Assembly: GCA_002009475.1 (NCBI GenBank) | Contig: AYTS01000042.1 | Coordinates: 1-44,715 of the forward strand | Origin: Candidatus Brocadia carolinensis | GTDB taxonomy: Bacteria; Planctomycetota; Brocadiia; Brocadiales; Brocadiaceae | Direction of reading: 5' to 3' | DNA length: 44,715 nucleotides | Part shown: positions 38,282 through 44,715 of the stretch, piece after piece | Numbering within the stretch: position 1 is the first letter of the stretch | Layout of the letters: each line of letters starts with the position of its first letter | The notes under the pieces: model-generated | Told to the model about the DNA's origin: nothing | The model's database searches: none | What the model saw: the letters and a program-made list of their open reading frames with translations, nothing else | Program-made: the position numbers and the translations under genes

Positions 38282-39328
38282 TTAAAAAAAATTGGGCTTT
38301 AGTTTTAACCTCTCCGGATTTTTGATAAAGTGCAATAAATCTCCCGGGATAAGCCATCTGCATCTGACACCAACATTATAGTCCATTACAGGTTCAATAT
38401 CCCCTTCCAATGCCAGCCTGAACAAGAGAAAAGGAAAGTCAATGCCTGATTCAATCGCTAGTTGTAAAGACCCCCAGAATCTTGGATTTACTTCGAGCAA
38501 TTTCGGTTTCCTGTCTCTCGGATCGATTTTAAATTCTACATGGACGATCCCCGTCCACTGAAGCGACTTCATCAATGACCCGGCAATCTCTCTGACGTCT
38601 TCCCGTTTCACACTTTCCCTGAGAGTGCTCGGCCCACCCCGCACGGGATGTGAGCGTAAACGCTTGTATACAAAAGATGCCCGCAACTCCGACTGAAAAT
38701 TGAAAAGCAATCCAACTCCATACACGCCACCACCATCCGGTATATATTCCTGAATAATCGGGAATGGATACTCTTTATGCACTTTCAAATATAACCTTAA
38801 TAATTCCTCTTTCTCTTTAACGTATACAATACCTCTTGAACCAGAACTATTCCGTGGTTTTATAAGGACAGGATATGCCGTTTCTTCTGCAATCGCCGCA
38901 AGTCGCTCAATATCATTTACAATATACGTTGCTGGAACATCGATTCCTCGTCCTCTCGCATACTGCATAATATACGCTTTATCATTCCCTTTTTTGGCAA
39001 GATCGGCGTCAACAAAGGGCAATCGTGTATATCTTTCAATCCTCTGCCGATTTACTGTATCAGTTAAAAGGACCTGGGTAGAAAATTCCATAGGAAATAT
39101 AACATCGTACTTACCCGCTTTCAATTCTGCTTCAAGGCCATTAAGGAAATCAGCCGGGGATATTACCGGAGATGAATAGATCCATCTCCTGCTGCAGTAC
39201 TTCGAAAAAATCGTCGCTGCAAGCCGTGTCCTTTCACCTGCTGCCACATAAAATCCCCTCCTGCCAAAAGACCTCACAGCGGCAAGGGATTTATTCCACA
39301 TCCCGTCAAGAACCAGGACTCTCTTCAT
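38282..39328 (-). CDS. ATP-grasp ligase-like protein
   Basis: The 348-residue protein has the ATP-grasp plan: an N-terminal Rossmann part (VLVLDGMWNKSLAAVRSFGRRG), the lysine/phosphate segment YPVLIKPRNSSGSRGI, QEYIPDGGGVYG and the metal-binding LLEVNPRFWGS. ATP-grasp enzymes join a carboxylate to an amine, thiol or similar nucleophile via an acyl phosphate. The partner substrates cannot be read from the sequence. It overlaps the end of the B12 radical SAM gene by 23 bp. Confidence 0.8.
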   Translation of the reverse strand: MKRVLVLDGMWNKSLAAVRSFGRRGFYVAAGERTRLAATIFSKYCSRRWIYSSPVISPADFLNGLEAELKAGKYDVIFPMEFSTQVLLTDTVNRQRIERYTRLPFVDADLAKKGNDKAYIMQYARGRGIDVPATYIVNDIERLAAIAEETAYPVLIKPRNSSGSRGIVYVKEKEELLRLYLKVHKEYPFPIIQEYIPDGGGVYGVGLLFNFQSELRASFVYKRLRSHPVRGGPSTLRESVKREDVREIAGSLMKSLQWTGIVHVEFKIDPRDRKPKLLEVNPRFWGSLQLAIESGIDFPFLLFRLALEGDIEPVMDYNVGVRCRWLIPGDLLHFIKNPERLKLKPNFF

Positions 39329-40646
39329 AGGAAAAGTGCTGCTTATTTTTTATGGTTTTTCTGACAGTCTGCTTGAAACCGAAGTTCATGGGGTAGAAAA
39401 AATTCTTGTATGTCCCGTTACCCCACAATCTTTTAAAAATTGCAGTATAAGAGAAACTCTCCTTTAAGGCATGGTGAAATCCGTCAAGGAGTCTTTCGGG
39501 TTTCATTAATTTAGGTTTAAAAACAACTTGGTTCGTATTGTAGTTCGACCAGTCGTGATCGATTATTCTTCCTTCCTGCAACATCTGAGTATAGACCCGT
39601 GTGCCTGGATACGGCGTTAAAATGGAAAAATAGCAAACGTCAATCTTCGCCTTAATGACAAACTCAATAGTTTTGTCAAAGACACTTTCGTCGTCGTGAT
39701 CAAAGCCAAAGACAAAGGCGCCAGTAACCCCGATGCCATAATCATGCAACTTTTTTACCACATCGATATACGTATCGGGCGTATTGAATGTCTTTCCCAT
39801 ATTTGCAAGATTACCCTGTGATAACGATTCAAATCCTACCACAAGCCCCATGCAGCCGCTCTTTTCGCAGAGTTCAAGGATATCGTCGTTTTTTGCAATA
39901 TTAACAGACGCCTGCCCCGTCCATTTGAGGTTGTAAGGGATAATCCTGTTCAGGAGATCCTTTGTATGTTTCCTGTTGCTAATGATGTTGTCGTCTACGA
40001 AAAAGACTACGTTTTTCAGAACGAACCTGCCCTCAAATGGCTTCAGGTCTTGTATCTCTTTTTCAACCTCATCAACCGGCCTATTTCTAAACTTGCCGCC
40101 GAATGAATTCGTCACCGAGCAAAACTCGCAATTGTGGGGACATCCCCGGGTCGTTTCAAGAAAATGAACGGGCAGGTATCTTTTCCCTTCGTATAATTTC
40201 CAATCTGGAGCAGGGAAATTAGCCAGAGAAGGGTATTCATTGTCATGCCGGTAGATACTCTTGAGTTCATTCCTTTTACAATCATTCAGGGCTTTATCCC
40301 ATAGGCGCTCTGCCTCACCGATAATCACGCTGTCACAATGCTGCAGCGCCTCATCAGGCATCTTTGACACGTGCATGCCGCCCATAATGACTTTTATTCC
40401 CCGTGATCGAAAGCTGTCAGCTATTTCGTAAGCGCGATTGACAGCAGGCGTCATGGCGGTAATACCTACAAGGTCCGCGCCCTGGGTTAAATCAAGTGAT
40501 TCAACCTTTTCATCAACAATACTGACGTCCCAGTCAGGAGGTGTGAGGGAAGCAACCTTCAAAAGCCCCAGATATGGGAGGCGAAAGTAGAAATCACCAC
40601 CCAGAAAGCTTTTTGTGGCAAGGGGAGAGACTAAGAGTAATTTCAT
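39306..40646 (-). CDS. B12-binding radical SAM enzyme (DUF4070-like)
   Basis: A 446-residue enzyme with an N-terminal cobalamin-type domain (MKLLLVSPLATKSFLGG) and C169, C173 and C176 (RGCPHNCEFC) in the radical SAM core. The following FGGKFRNRPVDEVEKEI and VVGFESL resemble HpnP/HpnJ-like hopanoid enzymes and other lipid-modifying members. I start at ATG 40646, one base after the lipoprotein stop; an extended frame to 40769 overlaps that gene. A lipid substrate would suit both the family and the cluster, but the reaction is unknown. Confidence 0.82.
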   Translation of the reverse strand: MKLLLVSPLATKSFLGGDFYFRLPYLGLLKVASLTPPDWDVSIVDEKVESLDLTQGADLVGITAMTPAVNRAYEIADSFRSRGIKVIMGGMHVSKMPDEALQHCDSVIIGEAERLWDKALNDCKRNELKSIYRHDNEYPSLANFPAPDWKLYEGKRYLPVHFLETTRGCPHNCEFCSVTNSFGGKFRNRPVDEVEKEIQDLKPFEGRFVLKNVVFFVDDNIISNRKHTKDLLNRIIPYNLKWTGQASVNIAKNDDILELCEKSGCMGLVVGFESLSQGNLANMGKTFNTPDTYIDVVKKLHDYGIGVTGAFVFGFDHDDESVFDKTIEFVIKAKIDVCYFSILTPYPGTRVYTQMLQEGRIIDHDWSNYNTNQVVFKPKLMKPERLLDGFHHALKESFSYTAIFKRLWGNGTYKNFFYPMNFGFKQTVRKTIKNKQHFSYEESPGS

Positions 40647-40647
40647 G

Positions 40648-41220
40648 TTATCTTCCATCTTCTTGCATGAGTTTAGGCCATGAATATTTATCTTTCCATT
40701 CTGTTTCATATGCAGAGAGCACTTTTTGTATTTTTGCTTTATTTGCATCTTCCCATATTTGTAAGGCATTTAAATCAGGTTGGAGCTTTTGCAAAGTATT
40801 TTCGTATTCAAGAACCTTATCCCAAAATTCAGAACCTCTGGTAACTGGCACCAGAGCAACCCTGCCAGTCCAAGCCCCCATATATATTCTTGTAATAACA
40901 TAATACGTTTTTCCTGCTAAAAGGTTAGCCTCAAGGAATGCCTTATTTTCTGCAGTAGCAATAAATAAATGCTTTCCTGGGTCTGCAAGGTAATCAAATT
41001 GGGATTTTCCCACACTATTCCCAATGACCTTTTCTCCATCTAACATATTAAAATTTTGAGCATAACCATAACCAGAAGGCCTCATGAAACGAACCAAGGC
41101 CTTGTTGCCCGGAGGGCTCATTAACGATTCTGAGGGTTTCATGTAGGCAGATGAGCCAGCGCAAGAAGCAATAAAAACCAGCATACACAACAAGCACCAC
41201 AGCCGATACTTTGTTAACAT
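40648..41220 (-). CDS. Predicted lipoprotein, DUF2846-like
   Basis: The 190-residue protein has a lipoprotein signal with the lipobox IASC (Cys at about residue 20). The body has GKHLFIATAENKAFLEANL and YYVITRIYMG, resembling DUF2846-type lipoproteins; the C-terminal 60 residues are polar and helical. It is probably anchored at the outer membrane. It precedes the B12 radical SAM gene with one base between them, so the two are cotranscribed. Aryl-polyene-like operons also contain a lipoprotein gene. Confidence 0.7.
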   Translation of the reverse strand: MLTKYRLWCLLCMLVFIASCAGSSAYMKPSESLMSPPGNKALVRFMRPSGYGYAQNFNMLDGEKVIGNSVGKSQFDYLADPGKHLFIATAENKAFLEANLLAGKTYYVITRIYMGAWTGRVALVPVTRGSEFWDKVLEYENTLQKLQPDLNALQIWEDANKAKIQKVLSAYETEWKDKYSWPKLMQEDGR

Positions 41221-41477
41221 AGTTTTCCTCCTCTTAAAGTTTCTGGATATCTTTACGTCTCTTTTACATGCCTGACTAAAATTTTCATAACTTACTTTGA
41301 TGATTGTAGTAAAAAATCATTCAAACAGGTCATTCACTACTTCTTGTGATAAAGATCTCATAAATCTTGTTGCCGGTGCATTTACGAAGGTAAACCATCG
41401 CCCATTTTACCTGCCGAAGCAGAAGATATGAGTTTACAATTTTGTGTATCAGAAAATATATTTTCTCCAAATTACAC
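41221..41477. other. Spacer between the lipoprotein and BamE-like genes
   Basis: These 257 bp hold no reading frame of note. aaagtttttt-type and ttacat segments are present, but I see no strong promoter or hairpin. Confidence 0.4.
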
Positions 41478-42047
41478 CTATTTCCAGATACCTTCTGTTC
41501 TGATTACTTTGCCAGTAGCAGGATCGAAGGCAACGCCAATATTTTTACCAAAACGTCGTCTCGCATAAACCCACAAATCAGCACCCATGATATCCGCATA
41601 TGTTTTTGTCTTGGATCTATCGTTCAAAACATTGGTGGGAGGACCCATTGCTGTGTACACTTCTTCCTTTGTCATCCCAATTCTTGCCACGGCATTTCTG
41701 ATATTAGACTGCACATCGGCAGAGAACCGATTGATATTGATCGGCTTTTTCGTAACAAATTTTTCAAGGAATACATCACCATCAGCGCCAATATCTAACG
41801 TGTAGCTGCTGCCTGTTTCAATGTTTACCACGGATGCGTTGTCGCCCGATCTGGTAACTTTCAACCTGGTGTCTACGGGAATGAATGATGGGGTCGACTG
41901 CCAATTAACCCACGTAATATGATTGCCATCAAGTACCTTCAGATTGCACCGTGCATAATAAATATGCTCCTCATTTGCATAAACAACTCCTGAAACTAAA
42001 AATAGCAACAAAAGGGTCATCTGAAACACATCTCTCATTTTTTTCAT
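41478..42047 (-). CDS. Exported protein with SmpA/BamE-like C-terminal region
   Basis: The 189-residue protein has a clear signal peptide (MTLLLLFLVSGVVYA, cleavage after YA) and AGGGGG-type spacing before ATG 42047 (aaggggga). The C-terminal half has IGMTKEEVYTAMGPPT, the motif of SmpA/OmlA (BamE) domains, and WVYARRRFG. It is likely periplasmic or outer-membrane associated, where BamE-like domains support assembly of envelope proteins; the actual role here is unknown. The frame extends 36 bp further upstream but has no ribosome site there. Confidence 0.7.
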   Translation of the reverse strand: MKKMRDVFQMTLLLLFLVSGVVYANEEHIYYARCNLKVLDGNHITWVNWQSTPSFIPVDTRLKVTRSGDNASVVNIETGSSYTLDIGADGDVFLEKFVTKKPININRFSADVQSNIRNAVARIGMTKEEVYTAMGPPTNVLNDRSKTKTYADIMGADLWVYARRRFGKNIGVAFDPATGKVIRTEGIWK

Positions 42048-42222
42048 AATATCCCCCTTAAAAAGTTGACCGCGTATTGTCAATTATTCCAAATGGTAAA
42101 ACTGAAGTATTACGCCATATAAATACCATATTGGGTTTACATGATCACGGAAAATATGTGTCACGACACACATTTAAAAACCCGATAATACACCGGACTT
42201 TGCCGAAGAAAGTCAATAACCA

Positions 42223-43282
42223 TCATCTTTTTTTTATCCACTTAAAATAAATAATAGACCCTACCTGCTTTACCAGGGAATTCAGCAGGTTCTTATCGCC
42301 GAGACATTGTTTGCAGTAAGGGTGCACTACCCGAAGACTCCTAAACCCCCTTACAACCCTCTGGACAGCCTCCTTGCTTAAGTAATCTTGAAGGGGAGTA
42401 TCATTATAGTTGTGCGTGGATGTCCTGCCGTCATAATCTGTACAGCAAAAGGTATAATCCCCGTTCCACAGTATGCCAAAATTATCCTGAATGCCGGGGC
42501 AATATCCAACTCTGGCTTCAACGACCTTTTTGTCAAAATGCGTTGCCCAATCTCCAACGATCCGCGTCTGAAAAGAAAGCCTGTCGTTGATTACAATCTT
42601 ATTTTCCTTAAAGCTTCTTGCACGGGCAATCTGGCTTTGCACATCGGAAAGCCGATATTCAAAGCCAGTCCCCTTCAGTATCCTTTCTGCCCATATCTTT
42701 AGATACGCTCGTAATTTTTTTTGATGTATCAGCGATACAGAACTCCTTAGCTATGGGTATAATCAATTTCCGCAGGGGCGATGAAAGGAAATGTATGGTC
42801 AGCTTACTATGGTGTCCGTTATTCATAAAGGTTCTTGCTATGAATGTAGTATATTCAGCATAGTCTTCAAAGGACACACCCCTGGCGCCTCTCATGGAAA
42901 AGGTATTTCCGTCAGGCGTTTGGAGCGACAGTATCACTTGCTTGACCTTGGCCTGTATCAGGGCGTTCAATACCTCTTTTTCCATATGGCTGCCGTTTGT
43001 TGTGATACACACGTCCACATTTTTATGCTTTGCATACCTGACGATATCAATGAAATGGGGATGCAAGGTGGGTTCTCCCATCACATGAAACAATACTAAC
43101 TTCGCGATCCCCGTCCTGCCAACATCGTCCAGTATGGACTTGGCCATTTCGAGAGGCATAAATCCCCTCTGCCTTCTCATCTTTGAATCGGGGCAAAATT
43201 CACAGGAAAAATTACACACATTTGTCAGTTCCATGTGGAGCCTGTTTACAGGCAGTTTTATTGCCCCAATACGCTCAGTCAT
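42223..43282 (-). CDS. Radical SAM/SPASM protein (frameshifted)
   Basis: The reconstructed protein (about 352 residues) has the cluster cysteines C23, C27 and C30 (NVCNFSCEFC), the HVMGEPTLHP (SAM-binding) strand and ITTNGSHM, and a C-terminal region with CPGIQDNFGILWNG, CCTDYDG and CKQCLGD, which fit a SPASM-type auxiliary cluster domain. The frame breaks at a T8 run (42715-42722); one base fewer gives DTSKKLRAYLKIW and joins the two halves. Its start overlaps the VTT protein end by 8 bp. Confidence 0.8.
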
Positions 43283-43907
43283 GCGCCTTTTTCTTAAATT
43301 TTGGTTTTATATAGGGAATCGCGCCCATCACGAACATGATGGATAAAGAGACAATAAATCCCGCGCTGGTTGGCGTCAACACATGGCTGCCAAAATAGGT
43401 ATATAAAAAACTGACAGGCACAAGGGGAATCAAACTCGCAATGTAAAAATCATAAAAACAAATCCCTGAAAGGCCTGCCCAGTAACTAACCATATCCCAG
43501 GGTAAATTGAAAAGCCTCATATAAAGCACCGCATGTTTCCCATGTATCCTTGACCGTTCATCAAGCATGCTGATTATAGAGTTTTTACTCACCAACCTTT
43601 TAACCGTGTTCCTGCCAAGCCATCTTGCAAAGTAGAATCCCACGACTGTGGAAAGCGCACCGCCGATGACCACATACACCGTACCCCAGGCCGTGCCAAA
43701 CAATACACCCGCCACGATTGTCAAACCCATTGATGGCAGAAAAAAAAGAATGGGTCTCAAGCCGGTAATTGCTATAAAAAACAACGGCGCAGACATGCTG
43801 TTTTCTCTTACAAAGGCGCTTATGTTTTGATGACTCAGGTACGGATAGAGATAAACACACACTACGATTACGACTATAACGGTAATGAGTTTAATAATCG
43901 TAACCAT
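43275..43907 (-). CDS. VTT/TVP38-family (DedA-related) membrane protein
   Basis: The 210-residue protein has about five hydrophobic helices. Conserved features are FFLPSMGLTIVAGVLFG, then GFYFARWLGR and LYMRLFNLPWDMVSYWAGL. This family includes DedA and TMEM41/VMP1 proteins, implicated in moving lipids such as undecaprenyl-phosphate or phospholipid across membranes. Its place between a LolA-like gene and lipid-type enzymes fits a lipid-flipping role, which is inference. It overlaps the LolA-like gene end by 17 bp. Confidence 0.82.
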   Translation of the reverse strand: MVTIIKLITVIVVIVVCVYLYPYLSHQNISAFVRENSMSAPLFFIAITGLRPILFFLPSMGLTIVAGVLFGTAWGTVYVVIGGALSTVVGFYFARWLGRNTVKRLVSKNSIISMLDERSRIHGKHAVLYMRLFNLPWDMVSYWAGLSGICFYDFYIASLIPLVPVSFLYTYFGSHVLTPTSAGFIVSLSIMFVMGAIPYIKPKFKKKAHD

Positions 43908-44564
43908 TATTTTCGTCTTGCTGTTGCTCCTGATTGTTTGTTATACAGACATCCTCCGGCAATTTTAATTTGAAGAGGTCTTTTTCGATCTCGGGATTGA
44001 TCTTTATGTTTGACAGTCTGGTTATCGTCTTTTCCCCCTTCGGAGTAATCGTTTCGAATCCCTGAGGAACCCCAGTCTTCTCATCATAATAAATCAGAAG
44101 AGAAGATACGTATCGTCCGACTATTTTTGATAGGGGCACTAATTTGAAGACGATTTCGCTGTTTCTGCGAAACATCGTTACCGAGAATTTCTTTTCCATC
44201 TCCGATAACGATCCCCACAGAGTTGTTGTAAAAAATTTTACTGTATTGCTCGCTATCAGATTCCCGGAAAGATTGAATATCTGTGCCTCTTTAATATCTG
44301 GATGGTAAATGGTCATCATTTCACCATCAATGACCATGATAGATTTGTCGGGCTTAACCATATCCCATCTGAACATGTTCGGCTTCTTCATAAGTACCGA
44401 TCCGTTCACACAAACCTTCTCCTTCAGCAAGAAAAGTTGTTTTTCCTGGGTAATGGTGGCGGCTATTGTTTGCGTTTCTTTTTCAAGTTCCTTAAGCTTA
44501 CTGACTATCTTCTGTCTGTCAGCAGAGGATATTTCTTCTGGGGTATCACTTGCGGCATGTATAA
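43891..44564 (-). pseudogene. LolA-like outer-membrane lipoprotein carrier, 5' end replaced by an insertion sequence
   Basis: The sequence runs in frame from the signal-peptide end (SIIHAASDTPEEIS) through QTIAATITQEKQLF, MKKPNMFRWDM, IYHPDIKEAQIF and GFETITPKGEK, as in LolA-type proteins used in aryl-polyene operons. An in-frame TGA occurs at about 44580, just past the end of the recognisable sequence, in what looks like an IS3-family element starting near 44565. The only early start left is TTG 44430, inside the domain, and no signal peptide remains. The gene is probably inactive unless the assembly joins the wrong sequence here. The product would have ended 17 bp into the VTT gene. Confidence 0.7.
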
Positions 44565-44715
44565 TGGACTGGCATTTTCAGACCAGTAGTGAAGGTGCAA
44601 TTTGGTAAGATAGAGTAGGATAAGGAGGGGGGTCTGGAAAATGAGAAAGAGTTTTGATAAAGAATTTATGGCGAGGGTGGCCTTGGAAGCGATCAAGGAG
44701 GAAAAGACGATAGCC
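44565..44715 (+). mobile_element. Left end of an IS3-family insertion sequence (partial)
   Basis: The boundary is placed at tggactggcattttcagacc (44565-44584), where the LolA-like reading frame ends; it may serve as the terminal inverted repeat. The element continues beyond the window. An outward-facing ribosome site (aaggagggggg at 44620-44631) precedes the transposase start. The right inverted repeat and target duplication cannot be seen. Confidence 0.65.
44641..44715 (+). CDS. IS3-family transposase OrfA, N-terminal fragment
   Basis: The first 25 codons (RKSFDKEFMARVALEAIKEE) match the N-terminal helix-turn-helix region of IS3/IS150-type OrfA proteins (usually KxYSxEFKxKVALEAIKGEK). AAGGAGG lies 10 bp upstream. 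The gene is cut by the window edge. Confidence 0.8.
   Translation, partial: MRKSFDKEFMARVALEAIKEEKTIA

Overview
The window looks like a chromosomal segment of an anammox planctomycete (order Candidatus Brocadiales). The main reason is a roughly 24 kb minus-strand cluster that joins type II fatty-acid/polyketide genes (several ketosynthases, ACP, FabG, FabZ) with radical SAM enzymes and a phytoene-desaturase-like FAD enzyme. That combination is what has been proposed in the literature as candidate ladderane-lipid genes in anammox genomes. The moderate GC and the paired FNT/HPP transporters, which would suit a nitrite-dependent organism, fit this. The assignment is from gene content, not from a database search.

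Layout. (1) 1-3507, plus strand: argG behind a promoter set inside a long inverted repeat, then a B12-type radical SAM gene. (2) 3508-4337: a hicB/hicA toxin-antitoxin pair whose toxin has an in-frame stop. (3) 4378-14689, plus strand: a signalling and transport block with a large hybrid sensor histidine kinase, an NtrC-type sigma-54 activator, an HPP membrane protein, a kinase-less Cache-HAMP-PAS3 receptor, a membrane coiled-coil protein, a lone receiver domain and an FNT (FocA/NirC) formate/nitrite transporter, closed by a terminator. (4) 14763-19680, mostly minus: a secreted eight-bladed PQQ-type propeller protein and hisB, hisC, hisD, with two inverted copies of a 130-bp repeat. (5) 19680-20384: spacer with a truncated copy of a palindromic MITE-like element whose other copy is at 7554-7704. 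(6) 20385-44564, minus strand: the lipid cluster. In transcription order it runs LolA-like, VTT/TVP38 membrane protein, radical SAM/SPASM, BamE-like, lipoprotein, B12 radical SAM, ATP-grasp, TPR, polysaccharide deacetylase, small membrane protein, ketosynthase, chain-length-factor-like ketosynthase, methyltransferase, ketosynthase, short ketosynthase-like protein, PaaK-like ligase, radical SAM/SPASM, B12 radical SAM, FabG, ACP, FabZ, methyltransferase, MMPL exporter, CrtI-like oxidoreductase, GT2. (7) 44565-44715: the left end of an IS3-family element, which appears to have removed the start of the LolA-like gene.

How it fits together (inference). The cluster shares its core plan with bacterial aryl-polyene operons (KS, CLF, KR, DH, ACP, AMP ligase, MMPL exporter, LolA, GT2, methyltransferase, lipoprotein) but adds four radical SAM proteins and a CrtI-like desaturase/isomerase. 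A reasonable model is a polyene-like acyl chain built on the ACP, modified by FAD and radical SAM enzymes, and moved or attached by the MMPL/LolA/GT2 parts. Most neighbouring genes overlap by a few bases, so they are probably translationally coupled.

Caution on reading frames. About a dozen genes are split by frameshifts, and nearly all lie at A or T runs of 6-9 where the frame is restored by removing one base. I annotate these as single genes with the break noted. Homopolymer over-calling in the assembly is the simplest explanation; transcriptional slippage is the alternative.
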